Source of the DNA: GCA-002282575 sp964416645
GTDB lineage: Bacteria; Pseudomonadota; Gammaproteobacteria; Thiomicrospirales; Thiomicrospiraceae
DNA: 57,711 bases
NCBI GenBank assembly: GCA_964416645.1
Contig: CAYQEZ010000006.1
Span: 1 to 57,711, forward strand
Direction of reading: 5' to 3'
Below, in pieces: positions 25,318 to 34,452 of the stretch. Every line of letters begins with the position of its first letter. Positions within the stretch are counted from its first letter, which is position 1. A model generated the notes under the pieces. That model made no database searches and was not told where the DNA came from. It saw only the letters and a program-made list of their open reading frames with translations. Position numbers and translations under genes: made by a program.

Positions 25318-26145
25318 ATGTTGATTCAAAAAACCTTATTAAGCAGCGCCTTAGCTGTTTTGTTGATGAGCACTGCGGTCAATGCGGCCGATGAAAAAAC
25401 CAAACCTTCGGATACTACCGCCATGGTAACGGTGAATAAAGTGGCGATTTCGCAGGCCACTTTTGCTGATGCCATGCGTGATCAATTGCAACGTGGCGCT
25501 AAAGATAGCGAACAGCTCCGCTCAGCGGTGATGGACGAGCTAATTGTGTCTGAAGCCTTGGCACAGCAAGCCACTAAATCTAAAGTAGCCAACAATCCCG
25601 ACGTTAAACGTGCCTTAGCCAATGCACAACGCGCTATTTTGGCTGAAGCCTATATCATTCAGCAGTTAAAAGATAATCCCATTACCGATGCGCAAATTCG
25701 TGCTGAGTATGATCGTCAGATTGCCATGACTATAGAAGGGCGTAATTCGATTGAATACCGCATCGCGCAAATCGTTACTAAAGACGAGTCTTCTGCCAAA
25801 GCAGTTATTGCCCGTTTGAATGTGGGAGAAGACTTTAATGCCGTAGCCAAAGCGACCAGCATTGATCCTGAAGTGGCACGTAGTGGTGCAGAATTGCCTT
25901 GGTCACTCCCAGATCAGCTGATTCCTCCTTTAGGGGATAAGGTTGTTGGGCTAGCCAAGGGTACTGTCAGTGAGCCAGTAGCCACTTCGGTTGGTTTCCA
26001 TGTGTTAAAAGTATTGGATTCGCGCCCTTTTAAAGCACCGAGCTTTGATGAGAGTAAACAAGGTATTCGTATGTCGATGATTGAACGCCGTAAGCAAGAG
26101 ATCATTCGCGGCGTGATGGAAAAAGCGGACGTTAAGCCGAATTAA
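25318..26145 (+). CDS. Periplasmic parvulin-type peptidyl-prolyl isomerase
   Basis: A 275-residue PpiC/SurA/PrsA-like foldase. Residues 1-23 form a signal peptide (MLIQKTLLSSALAVLLMSTA, cut after VNA). A helical SurA_N-like region follows, then one rotamase domain (about 140-235) with the family segments IEYRIAQIVT, ATSIDPEVARSGAELPW and TSVGFHVLKVLD. It has one rotamase domain where SurA has two. It probably helps outer-membrane or periplasmic protein folding. The strong hairpin at 26165-26190 follows. Confidence 0.92.
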   Translation: MLIQKTLLSSALAVLLMSTAVNAADEKTKPSDTTAMVTVNKVAISQATFADAMRDQLQRGAKDSEQLRSAVMDELIVSEALAQQATKSKVANNPDVKRALANAQRAILAEAYIIQQLKDNPITDAQIRAEYDRQIAMTIEGRNSIEYRIAQIVTKDESSAKAVIARLNVGEDFNAVAKATSIDPEVARSGAELPWSLPDQLIPPLGDKVVGLAKGTVSEPVATSVGFHVLKVLDSRPFKAPSFDESKQGIRMSMIERRKQEIIRGVMEKADVKPN

Positions 26146-26164
26146 TGACACCCATTGAATAACA

Positions 26165-26190
26165 AACAAGCGACCAATAGGTCGCTTGTT
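26165..26190. terminator. Bidirectional terminator between parvulin and HDOD genes
   Basis: Perfect 11-bp stem AACAAGCGACC / GGTCGCTTGTT with loop AATA, TTTT on the plus side and an A-rich stretch before it that gives a T run on the minus side. It lies between convergent genes. Confidence 0.9.
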
Positions 26191-26197
26191 TTACTAA

Positions 26198-27172
26198 CTA
26201 TGCATTAGACTTTAACCAATAACTGCTCAGGTTTTTGCGCATGTTACTTAATGCTTCATCAGAAAGTCCAATGACACAACGGGCTTTTTCCGCTTGGTCA
26301 AGCAACTCTTGCGATTGATAGGCTTGATACACCAACTCATTCACTAGGCTCTGAGCCAACAATCCCGTCGCAATCAGCAGCCGAATTTCTTCGGCATTGA
26401 TGCATTCGTAATGCGCATGATGATGATAGGCAATCGCCGTTAAAAAGATGCGATCGGCGACATAGCGTTCATTTAATCCCCATTGTTTGGCAACCAGCAC
26501 GCCGAGTTGGTCGTGGGCGGCAAATGCGTGGCTTTCTTTTGCATAAGCCGTTTGTGGATGGGTCAGACTTTGTTTAATGATAGGCGCATAGGCATTGCCA
26601 AAACTGCCAGCTAAGGCGAACATACCGCCATGTAAGTAAAGTCCAAACAAGTAAGCCCTTTCTTGTGTTAGCGGATGCTGTTGCGGCGGTAGATAGCCAG
26701 CAATTTCAGCGCAGGCGTAAGCTGTTTTGGCAGCATAGCTAACCAAGTGTTGAATGATCTGATCGGTTCCTGACAGTTGTTTTATGCCATTGGCTAGGGC
26801 TAATTGGTACAGTCGTTCAAACCCAATTAAATTCACACACTGATGAATGTTGACAATATTAATCGGGCGTTTGAGTTGGCTTTGAAAAGCGGGCTGGCGC
26901 AGTGTGTGCAAAATATCACCACTGAGCAAGGGATCTTGTTCAATCAGTTGCACAATCTGCTGTAAGTTGGGGTTGGGTTGTTGCACCGCTTGGCTGAGTC
27001 GGGTGAGCGATTCGGGCAATACAGGAATGGTTAGATTGCCTCCCAATCGCGTGCATGCGTTTTCGATAGCGCTTAAATCCAGCACTGCCTCGACGGGTGA
27101 ACAACCGCTGGGTATGGCGGGCAGTTGTCGTGCGGCTAAATGAAGATGACCCGAGTGTAGATTAAGCGCCAT
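26198..27172 (-). CDS. HDOD-domain signalling protein (intact paralogue)
   Basis: A 324-residue HDOD protein, a degenerate HD-type helical output domain without the phosphohydrolase metal residues; such proteins act in c-di-GMP and motility signalling networks. The HDOD core covers about 40-245 (IPVLPESLTRL, IEQDPLLSGDILHTL, NLIGFERLYQLALANGI, ACAEIAGYLPP, RAYLFGLYLHGG, HDQLGVLVAKQWGL). It is the closest visible relative of the broken gene at 12756-13708, which fixes the position of that gene's frameshift. It has no adjacent sensor domain gene. Confidence 0.88.
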   Translation of the reverse strand: MALNLHSGHLHLAARQLPAIPSGCSPVEAVLDLSAIENACTRLGGNLTIPVLPESLTRLSQAVQQPNPNLQQIVQLIEQDPLLSGDILHTLRQPAFQSQLKRPINIVNIHQCVNLIGFERLYQLALANGIKQLSGTDQIIQHLVSYAAKTAYACAEIAGYLPPQQHPLTQERAYLFGLYLHGGMFALAGSFGNAYAPIIKQSLTHPQTAYAKESHAFAAHDQLGVLVAKQWGLNERYVADRIFLTAIAYHHHAHYECINAEEIRLLIATGLLAQSLVNELVYQAYQSQELLDQAEKARCVIGLSDEALSNMRKNLSSYWLKSNA

Positions 27173-27423
27173 TCAGGTTCACTCCTTGGTTAATGCTGTG
27201 GTGGTTGTTATCTTGCTGTTTGGTAATGTACATAGCTGTCTAGTTGGTTGTTTTTCTAGGGAAGGTCTGTAAAATACGGCTTGTGTTTTTTCAGGCTTTC
27301 TAGTTTATTTGTTAATTGGTGGAAGGGCTAACTTCCATAAGTTAGGTGTCAAAAATATGCATCCCTTCCTCCAACCCATTGTATTTTTCAAAGATCCCTA
27401 GAAAAATCAAGGGCACCTCTAAT

Positions 27424-27501
27424 AACCCAATAGGTAGGAAGTTTCTGCTTACGCAGCACTAAAGTGTGAAGGAAGGTGTTACTAAAAATAGCATGTAACA
27501 C
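27424..27501. repeat. Dispersed intergenic repeat, copy 1
   Basis: Shares three ordered blocks with 37784-37835: AACCCAATAGGTAGGAAGT (27424-27442, two mismatches), TGAAGGAAGG (27467-27476, identical) and AAAATAGCATGTAAC (27485-27499, identical). The spacing differs because this copy carries extra bases between the blocks. A perfect palindrome GTGTTAC/GTAACAC (27476-27501) encloses the third block. It looks like a degenerate repetitive element. Confidence 0.65.
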
Positions 27502-27707
27502 AGTGATAAAACCCCTTCTTTCAGCTAAAAAATAAACTTGGAAAATCTAAAAACAAGCGAAGCGAGGTTTTTAGAGATTACCATCAAGTCTGACTTGTGC
27601 AAAACCTCATTCTACAAAAGTTTTACTGGAAAGCAACAGCTTTTATTTGGTGTTAGCGAGCAGGACTGCATAACGATAAAGATGTTAAGGCAGAAGTGCG
27701 TCAATCC

Positions 27708-27736
27708 TTGACCAAAGCGGTGAAATTCGCTATTAT
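27708..27736 (+). promoter_or_regulatory. Predicted sigma70 promoter of gltBD
   Basis: TTGACC (27708-27713), a 17-base spacer and TATTAT (27731-27736): five of six consensus bases in each box at ideal spacing. The gltB ATG follows 67 bases after the -10, leaving a leader with a small CCCTAAGGG palindrome. Confidence 0.65.
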
Positions 27737-27802
27737 TTTTAACCATTTTGCCCAAATTTTATGTTGCCGACCCTAAGGGTTGGCTTATGCTAGGAAAGAC
27801 GC

Positions 27803-30800
27803 ATGAACGAACTGCACCGCTTACAAGGACTTTACGATCCTTCGTTTGAAAAAGAAAACTGTGGTTTTGGTTTGATTGCCCAAATGGACGATCAGCCCAG
27901 CCATTGGTTGGTTCAAACCGCCATTCAGTCCTTGTCACGCATGACGCACCGTGGTGGTGTGGCGGCTGACTGCTGTACAGGTGACGGTTGTGGTTTGTTG
28001 TTGAAAAAACCTGATGCGTTTTTCCGTGCCGAGGCATCGTCTTTAACCATTTCAGTTGCCGACTTATATGCTGTGGGTATGGTGTTCCTCAGTCAAGACG
28101 CAGATAAGCGCGCAGCAGGTATTGCAGCGGTTGAAAACGCGTTAACAGCGAAGGACGTGACTGTGGCTGGCTGGCGTAAAGTGCCAGTCAATTCGAGCTG
28201 TTTGGGGGCGCAAGCGGCGGGCATGGAACCTGTTATTATGCAGGTGTATGTCAATGCAGCTGCTGGTATGAGCGAAGGCGATTTCAACCGTGCGTTGTTC
28301 ATTGCGCGTCGTCAGGCAGAGATGGCGGTTGAAGCCAGTGATGCTGATTTCTACATTCCGTCGATGCACAGCCAACTGATGGCCTACAAAGGCTTGGTGA
28401 TGCCGCGTGAATTGCCGATTTATTACACCGACTTGCAAGATGAACGTTTCGCTTCTTCTAGCTGTTCTTACCATCAGCGTTTCAGTACCAATACCCTACC
28501 TCAATGGCGTTTGGCTCAGCCATTCCGTTTCCTAGCGCATAATGGTGAGTTAAACACGGTACGCGGTAACCGCAACTGGGCGTTAGCGCGCGCTAATAAG
28601 TTCCAAACAGAGCTGATGCCCGAATTGCAAGGTTTAACACCGATTGTGTCGCAAACAGGTTCAGATTCTAACAGCTTAGACAATATGTTAGAAATCTTGA
28701 TGATGGGTGACATGGATGCTTTCCGTGCCTTACGCTTGATGATTCCACCCGCATGGCAGAATGTGCCACATATGGATGCCGATTTACGCGCCTTCTTCGA
28801 GTTCAACTCAATGCATATGGAAGCTTGGGATGGTCCAGCGGGTATTGTGATTAACACAGGCAAGCATGCTATTTGTGCTGTTGACCGCAACGGTCTGCGC
28901 CCGACACGTTACGTTATTACTAAAGATCGCCACATTACTTTTGCTTCTGAAATTGGTGTTTATGATTACGCCCCTGAAACGGTGGTCGAAAAGGGTCACT
29001 TAAAACCAGGTCAAGTGATGGCGGTGGACTTAACTACGGGTAGCTTATTGCGCCCAGCCGAAATTGATGAAGGCCTCAAAGTGCGTCAGCCTTACCGTCA
29101 GTGGTTAGATGCAGGTTACATGCGTTTGGAAGGTAATCCCGATGGTGAAGCTGACTTGCTCACCTTGGATAACGATGCCTCTTTGACTTACCAAAAGTAT
29201 TTCCAAGTCACTTTTGAGGAGCGTGACCAGATTATTCGTGTCTTAGCTGAAAATGGTCAAGAAGCAGTAGGCTCTATGGGTGACGATGCCCCCTTTGCCG
29301 TGTTATCAGAAAAAGTACGCCCTGTTTACGATTATTTCCGTCAGGTATTTGCTCAGGTAACCAACCCGCCGATTGATCCCTTACGTGAAGCGATTGTTAT
29401 GTCGTTGAACGTATGCTTCGGTCGTGAAATGAATGTGTTTGAAGAAACGCAAGCTCATGCGCGTCGTTTAGAAGCCACTTCGCCGATTTTGTCGCCGACT
29501 CAGTTTAATCAACTCTTGTCGATGACCGATGCCGATTATGCGCACGAAATTGTTAGCCTGCATTACGAGCCAAGTTTGGGCTTAAAAGCGGCGGTTGAAG
29601 CCATTGCTAACCAAGCCGAAGCCTTGGTGCGTGCGGGTAAAACACTGATTGTGTTGTCGGATAATGGTATTCGTGAAGGTCAACTTACGGCTCATGCCTT
29701 GTTGGCTACGGGTGCGGTACATCATCGCTTAATTAAAGCGGGCTTACGTTGTGATGCCAATATTATTGTCGATACGGCAACCGCACGCGATCCACATCAC
29801 TTTGCGGTGTTGTTTGGCTATGGCGCGACAGCAGTTTACCCTTACATGGCTTATGAAGCCATTGCCGACATGTATCGTGGCAAAGAATTGGATAACAGCA
29901 ATGCCCTAGCCAAATACCTGTACAACTTCCGTAAGGGTATCGACAAGGGTCTGTTCAAGATCATGTCGAAAATGGGTATTTCAACCATCGCTTCTTACCG
30001 TGGTGCGCAGTTGTTTGAAGCCATTGGTTTGAGCCAAGAAATCGTCGATTTGTGTTTCCTTGGCACCATGACGCGCATCGAAGGCACGCGTTTTGATGAC
30101 CTGCACGAAGATCAAGCACAGTTAGCGAAAATCGCCTTTAACCCACGTAAGAGTATCAGCCAAGGTGGTGTGTTGAAGTTCGTCTTTAACGGCGAGGCTC
30201 ATGCTTACAACCCACAAGTGGTGGATGCCCTGCGTGAAGCTTGTCAGAAGGGTGATCGTAGTGCTTATGATCGTTTTGCCAATTTGGTTAATAACCGTCG
30301 CCCTATGGTGTTACGCGATCTGTGGAAAGTGAAGCCAGCAGCGGCGGCTTTACCTTTAGATCAAGTCGAGTCGTTAGAAGCCGTGTTAAAGCGTTTCGAT
30401 TCTGCGGGTATTTCTTTGGGTGCTTTGTCTCCCGAAGCGCACGAAGGTTTGGCTGAAGCCATGAACCGTTTAGGTGGTCGCTCTAACTCGGGTGAGGGTG
30501 GCGAAGACCCAGCGCGTTTCGGCACGGTTAAAATGTCGAAAATTAAGCAGATTGCATCGGGTCGCTTTGGTGTCACGCCACATTATTTGGTGAACGCCGA
30601 AGTGCTACAAATTAAAGTGGCACAAGGCGCGAAACCAGGTGAGGGTGGTCAGTTGCCAGGCGCAAAAGTGGATGCCACCATTGGGCGTTTGCGCCATGCC
30701 GTCCCTGGTGTGACCTTGATTTCGCCACCGCCACACCACGATATTTACTCAATTGAAGACTTGGCGCAGCTCATTTATGACTTAAAACAAGTCAATCCCG

Positions 30801-32269
30801 ATGCGTTGGTGTCGGTGAAATTGGTGGCTGAACCTGGTGTGGGTACCATTGCAGCGGGTGTGGCAAAAGCCTATGCCGACTTAATCACCATTTCGGGCTA
30901 TGACGGCGGTACGGGCGCGTCGCCACTTACTTCGGTGAAATATGCAGGTAACCCGTTTGAAATGGGCGTTGCTGAAGCGCATCAAGTATTACGTGCTAAT
31001 GATTTGCGCGACAAGATTATCCTGCAAGCTGACGGTGGTCTGAAAACAGGCTTAGACGTGATTAAGGCAGCGATTTTGGGTGCGGAAACCTTCGGTTTCG
31101 GTACCGCACCGATGATTGCTTTGGGTTGTAAATACCTGCGTATTTGTCACCTGAATACCTGTGCGGTGGGTGTGGCAACGCAAAATGAGCGCTTGCGTAA
31201 AGAACATTACATCGGCTTGCCCGAAATGGTGATGCATTACTTCCAGTTTGTTGCCGAAGAAACGCGTGAGTTGATGGCGCAGTTGGGTGTCAGCCGTATG
31301 GAAGACTTGGTGGGTCGCCTCGATTTGTTAGAGGTGATTGAAGGCGCGACGAAAAAACAACGTCAGATCGACTTCAGCAAGTTGCTCAGCGATGGCGGTG
31401 TCAGCAAAGACAAGCCACAAGTGAACAATGGTCAGCGCAATCAGCCTTGGGATAAAGGTGAGCAAGCGGAAGAAATGGTGACGACGGTATTGCCTGCCAT
31501 CGAAGCGAAAGCGGGTGGCACTTTCCAATTCCATTTGAAAAACACAGGACGTTCGATTGGTGCGCGCCTGTCGGGTGAGATTGCCAAACGCTACGGCAAC
31601 CACGGCATGAATGACAAGCCGATTACGTTGAAACTGACAGGTGTCGCTGGTCAAAGTTTCGGTGTGTGGAATGCGGGTGGTTTGAATCTGCATTTAGAAG
31701 GCGATGCCAACGACTATGTGGGTAAAGGCATGGCGGGTGGCGAAATTGTCATCGTGCCGCCTGCGGCTTCGGCATTTGATCTACACAGTACACCGATTGT
31801 CGGTAATACCTGTTTGTATGGTGCGACTGGCGGCAAGCTGTTTGCTTACGGTACGGGTGGTGAGCGTTTTGGTGTGCGTAACTCGGGTGCAACTGCCGTA
31901 TTAGAAGGTATTGGTGACCACGGTTGTGAATACATGACGGGTGGTACGGTAGTGGTGCTGGGTGATACGGGTGTCAACTTCGGTGCGGGTATGTCGGGCG
32001 GTATGGCTTTCTTGTTCGATCCGAACAATCAGTGCCCAGACCGCATTAACACAGAAATGGTCGAGTTCTGTCGTGTCGATACTGAAGAAACGCAAGCTTA
32101 CCGTCATTATTTGAAATCCTTGTTGGTGGAATATCATCAAAAAACAGCCTCGGCAACCGCTGAAGCCATTTTGGCTAATTTCAGTCGAGAAGTCGGTAAG
32201 TTCTGGTTGGTCAAATCGCGTGCCATTGGCTTAGATCGTTTGCTTGATCTATTTACGAAAGGACAATAA
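27803..32269 (+). CDS. gltB: Glutamate synthase large subunit
   Basis: Alpha subunit of NADPH-glutamate synthase, making two glutamates from glutamine and 2-oxoglutarate. At 1488 residues it is standard. The N-terminal class II glutamine amidotransferase starts after a short propeptide with nucleophile Cys20 (ENCGFGLIAQMDD). The central domain, the FMN-binding synthase domain (GGRSNSGEGGEDPARFG; ISGYDGGTGASPLTS) and the 3Fe-4S cysteines in CKYLRICHLNTCAVGVATQ are all present, followed by the C-terminal GXGXG beta-helix (for example GGEIVIVPP, YGATGGKLFAYG). The stop is two bases before gltD. Confidence 0.98.
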   Translation: MNELHRLQGLYDPSFEKENCGFGLIAQMDDQPSHWLVQTAIQSLSRMTHRGGVAADCCTGDGCGLLLKKPDAFFRAEASSLTISVADLYAVGMVFLSQDADKRAAGIAAVENALTAKDVTVAGWRKVPVNSSCLGAQAAGMEPVIMQVYVNAAAGMSEGDFNRALFIARRQAEMAVEASDADFYIPSMHSQLMAYKGLVMPRELPIYYTDLQDERFASSSCSYHQRFSTNTLPQWRLAQPFRFLAHNGELNTVRGNRNWALARANKFQTELMPELQGLTPIVSQTGSDSNSLDNMLEILMMGDMDAFRALRLMIPPAWQNVPHMDADLRAFFEFNSMHMEAWDGPAGIVINTGKHAICAVDRNGLRPTRYVITKDRHITFASEIGVYDYAPETVVEKGHLKPGQVMAVDLTTGSLLRPAEIDEGLKVRQPYRQWLDAGYMRLEGNPDGEADLLTLDNDASLTYQKYFQVTFEERDQIIRVLAENGQEAVGSMGDDAPFAVLSEKVRPVYDYFRQVFAQVTNPPIDPLREAIVMSLNVCFGREMNVFEETQAHARRLEATSPILSPTQFNQLLSMTDADYAHEIVSLHYEPSLGLKAAVEAIANQAEALVRAGKTLIVLSDNGIREGQLTAHALLATGAVHHRLIKAGLRCDANIIVDTATARDPHHFAVLFGYGATAVYPYMAYEAIADMYRGKELDNSNALAKYLYNFRKGIDKGLFKIMSKMGISTIASYRGAQLFEAIGLSQEIVDLCFLGTMTRIEGTRFDDLHEDQAQLAKIAFNPRKSISQGGVLKFVFNGEAHAYNPQVVDALREACQKGDRSAYDRFANLVNNRRPMVLRDLWKVKPAAAALPLDQVESLEAVLKRFDSAGISLGALSPEAHEGLAEAMNRLGGRSNSGEGGEDPARFGTVKMSKIKQIASGRFGVTPHYLVNAEVLQIKVAQGAKPGEGGQLPGAKVDATIGRLRHAVPGVTLISPPPHHDIYSIEDLAQLIYDLKQVNPDALVSVKLVAEPGVGTIAAGVAKAYADLITISGYDGGTGASPLTSVKYAGNPFEMGVAEAHQVLRANDLRDKIILQADGGLKTGLDVIKAAILGAETFGFGTAPMIALGCKYLRICHLNTCAVGVATQNERLRKEHYIGLPEMVMHYFQFVAEETRELMAQLGVSRMEDLVGRLDLLEVIEGATKKQRQIDFSKLLSDGGVSKDKPQVNNGQRNQPWDKGEQAEEMVTTVLPAIEAKAGGTFQFHLKNTGRSIGARLSGEIAKRYGNHGMNDKPITLKLTGVAGQSFGVWNAGGLNLHLEGDANDYVGKGMAGGEIVIVPPAASAFDLHSTPIVGNTCLYGATGGKLFAYGTGGERFGVRNSGATAVLEGIGDHGCEYMTGGTVVVLGDTGVNFGAGMSGGMAFLFDPNNQCPDRINTEMVEFCRVDTEETQAYRHYLKSLLVEYHQKTASATAEAILANFSREVGKFWLVKSRAIGLDRLLDLFTKGQ

Positions 32270-32270
32270 G

Positions 32271-33692
32271 ATGAGTTATAAAAAGCCTAGTCCAGATACC
32301 TTCTTGAAAGTAGATCGTATCGATCCACCTAAATTGCCAGCGCAAGAGCGTAGCCAACAGTTCGTTGAGATCTACAGCAACTTTGATGCAGAGCACGCCA
32401 AAATTCAGGCCGATCGCTGCTTGCATTGTGGTAACCCTTACTGTGAATGGGCTTGTCCTGTACATAACTACATTCCTAACTGGTTAAAACTGGTTGCGGA
32501 AGGTAATGTGATGAAAGCCGTCGAGTTGTCGCATCAGACCAACTCTTTGCCAGAAATGTGTGGTCGTGTGTGCCCACAAGATCGCCTGTGTGAACAAGCC
32601 TGTACGCTCAACGATACCAACTTTGGTGCGGTAACCATTGGCGCGGTGGAGAAGTACATCACCGATACTGCCATTGCGACAGGCTGGAAGCCTGATATGA
32701 GCAAAGTGGTGGCGAATGGTAAAAAAGTAGCCATTGTCGGTGCGGGTCCTGCGGGCTTGGCAGCGGCGGATGTTTTGGCGCGCAACGGTGTTAAAGCGGT
32801 GGTGTTCGATAAGCAACCCGAAATTGGTGGATTACTGACTTTTGGTATTCCTCCTTTCAAATTAGAGAAAGAAGTGGTGCGCTACCGTCGTGGCGTGTTA
32901 GAGCACATGGGCGTTGAGTTCCGCCTAGGCGTAACTGTCGGTAGCGACATTACTTTTGCTGAATTAGAACGCGACTATGATGCGGTCTATTTGGGTATGG
33001 GTACTTATACTGCGATGGCGGGCGGCTTCCCAGGCGAAGACTTGCCTGGTGTGTTCAAAGCCTTAGATTTCCTGATTGCCAATGTGAACCGTTTGTTGGG
33101 CTATGAAAAATCCGTCGCCGACTTCATTGATATGAAAGGCAAGCGCGTGGTGGTGTTGGGTGGTGGTGATACCACCATGGACTGTACCCGTACCTCGATT
33201 CGCCAAGGCGCAGAAGATGTGTATTGCGTCTACCGTCGAGATGAGGCGAATATGCCTGGTTCGCGCAAAGAAGTAGCCAATGCGAAGGAAGAAGGCGTTA
33301 AGTTCGTCTTTAACCGTGCGCCGATTGAAGTCATTGGCAATGGCAAGGTAGAAGGGATTAAGGTTGCGGAAACCCGTTTGGGTGCGCCAGATGCTTCAGG
33401 TCGTCGTGTGGCGGAAATTGTTCCAGGATCGGAGCAAATTATTCCTTGCGATGCGGTGATTGTTGCCTTTGGTTTCCAACCTAGCCCAGCGCCTTGGTTT
33501 GCCGATCATGGTATCAGCATTGATAGTCGTGGTCGTGTTACTTGCCAAGAAGATCAGGAGTTTGCATTCCAAACTACGAATCCAAAAGTCTTTGCTGGCG
33601 GTGATATGGTGCGAGGCTCTAGCCTCGTGGTTCACGCTATCGACGATGCACGGAAAGCGGCCAACGCCATGCTCGATTATATGGGTGTGTGA
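32271..33692 (+). CDS. gltD: Glutamate synthase small subunit
   Basis: Beta subunit that takes electrons from NADPH to the alpha subunit through FAD and 4Fe-4S clusters. From the ATG at 32271 (MSYKKPSPDTFLKVDRIDPP), behind AAAGGACAA, it has 473 residues. Cysteine motifs are CLHCGNPYCEWACPV and CGRVCPQDRLCEQACTL; the FAD motif is VAIVGAGPAGLAAADVLARNG and the NADPH motif VVVLGGGDTTMDC. The C-terminus ends with the FAD-contacting KVFAGGDMVRGSSLVVHAI. A strong terminator follows at 33702. Confidence 0.98.
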   Translation: MSYKKPSPDTFLKVDRIDPPKLPAQERSQQFVEIYSNFDAEHAKIQADRCLHCGNPYCEWACPVHNYIPNWLKLVAEGNVMKAVELSHQTNSLPEMCGRVCPQDRLCEQACTLNDTNFGAVTIGAVEKYITDTAIATGWKPDMSKVVANGKKVAIVGAGPAGLAAADVLARNGVKAVVFDKQPEIGGLLTFGIPPFKLEKEVVRYRRGVLEHMGVEFRLGVTVGSDITFAELERDYDAVYLGMGTYTAMAGGFPGEDLPGVFKALDFLIANVNRLLGYEKSVADFIDMKGKRVVVLGGGDTTMDCTRTSIRQGAEDVYCVYRRDEANMPGSRKEVANAKEEGVKFVFNRAPIEVIGNGKVEGIKVAETRLGAPDASGRRVAEIVPGSEQIIPCDAVIVAFGFQPSPAPWFADHGISIDSRGRVTCQEDQEFAFQTTNPKVFAGGDMVRGSSLVVHAIDDARKAANAMLDYMGV

Positions 33693-33701
33693 GAGGGATA
33701 G

Positions 33702-33725
33702 AAAAAGCGCCGAAAGGCGCTTTTT
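33702..33725 (+). terminator. gltBD terminator
   Basis: Perfect 10-bp stem AAAAAGCGCC / GGCGCTTTTT with GAAA tetraloop and a five-T run, ten bases after the gltD stop. Confidence 0.95.
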
Positions 33726-33765
33726 GGGTTATTAGAGGTGTCCAGAAGCATTGAAGGAGTTATAA

Positions 33766-33852
33766 ATGGAAAATATCCCTTTTTTATTAATGACGGGCGC
33801 TATCTTAGTGTTGGTTTTTCTTGCACTTTATTCAACAGCCGATAGAAAATAA
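33766..33852 (+). CDS. Putative 28-residue single-span membrane microprotein
   Basis: An ATG with AAGGAG seven bases upstream opens a frame of 28 codons, encoding a short polar start (MENIP), one hydrophobic helix of about 18 residues (FLLMTGAILVLVFLALYS) and a charged tail (TADRK). The good ribosome site and the classical small membrane-protein profile support it. There is no known family by eye. It lies between the gltBD terminator and a toxin-antitoxin pair, 60 bases before the antitoxin. It could be a type I toxin-like peptide, a respiratory microprotein or chance. Confidence 0.45.
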   Translation: MENIPFLLMTGAILVLVFLALYSTADRK

Positions 33853-33912
33853 CCGATGGAAAAATCTTGGAAGGATGCGTTCAATTGAACAAAAACTGAG
33901 AGGTAATTAACG

Positions 33913-34125
33913 ATGCAAATCACCCTTGAAGTCCCTGATAGCTTAGCGCAAGAGGTTATCGACTTTGTTGATTTTTTAAAGTCTAAATATGCACAAAAAC
34001 CATCTGCATACTTGCTACCGAATGAGGTGATTAGCGGCTTAACATTGAGTGAGCAAACCTTGGCTAAGGATTGGTTAAACGATGAAGAGGACGAAGCATG
34101 GGCGCATTTTCAACACGTCAAGTAA
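33913..34125 (+). CDS. Type II antitoxin (DUF2281-like), partner of the MazF-type toxin
   Basis: A 70-residue acidic protein: a short beta-strand start MQITLEVPDSL, a helix EVIDFVDFLKSKY like those in DUF2281 antitoxins, and an acidic C-terminus (WLNDEEDEAWAHF) of the sort that wraps the toxin. AGAGG precedes the ATG. The last 28 bases overlap the toxin gene, typical for translational coupling of antitoxin and toxin. DNA-binding ability is not obvious from sequence. Confidence 0.75.
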   Translation: MQITLEVPDSLAQEVIDFVDFLKSKYAQKPSAYLLPNEVISGLTLSEQTLAKDWLNDEEDEAWAHFQHVK

Positions 34126-34439
34126 TTTTGCTGCCCTTTCCTTATTCGGATTTATCGGCACAAAAAGTAAGACCTGCATTACTCTTGGCTAGCGCAGGAC
34201 GCGGCGATTGGATTTTATGTCAAATCACCAGCAAACCTTACGCTGATTGTTATGCCATTGAGTTGACGCAAACAGCGTTCGAGCAAGGTTCACTGCAACG
34301 TATTAGTTATGTGCGTCCCAGCAAATTGTTCACGGCGAATGAATCCTTATTTGCAGGTGTGGCTGGCAGAATAAAGATAGTCAATCAGCAATTGGTTATT
34401 GATGAAATCATGCGGCTGTTGAATCTTTATACCAATTAA
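34098..34439 (+). CDS. MazF/PemK-type endoribonuclease toxin
   Basis: A 113-residue member of the PemK/MazF family, predicted to cut mRNA at short sequence motifs. Family marks are RQVILLPFPYSDLSAQKVRPALLL (beta-strands with the conserved Arg-Pro), then QITSKPYADCYAIEL, and SYVRPSKLFTANESLF, where the Thr/Ser-containing region lies. It starts within the antitoxin gene. A 61-base stretch of this gene (34269-34329) recurs with seven mismatches at 38304-38364, where it is part of a fragment. The helicase gene starts 13 bases after its stop, so all three genes may form one transcript. Confidence 0.88.
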   Translation: MGAFSTRQVILLPFPYSDLSAQKVRPALLLASAGRGDWILCQITSKPYADCYAIELTQTAFEQGSLQRISYVRPSKLFTANESLFAGVAGRIKIVNQQLVIDEIMRLLNLYTN

Positions 34440-34452
34440 ATTGAGTTACACC

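Larger units (their letters stand above)
27173..27802. other. 630-bp gene-free region upstream of gltB
   Basis: No convincing gene. It holds a perfect 7-bp hairpin CTAACTT/AAGTTAG (27328-27345), the dispersed repeat at 27424-27501, a hairpin with 9-bp arms TCTAAAAAC/GTTTTTAGA (27546-27575), and the gltB promoter (27708-27736). The hairpins and the repeat suggest several decayed mobile or repetitive insertions. Confidence 0.6.
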
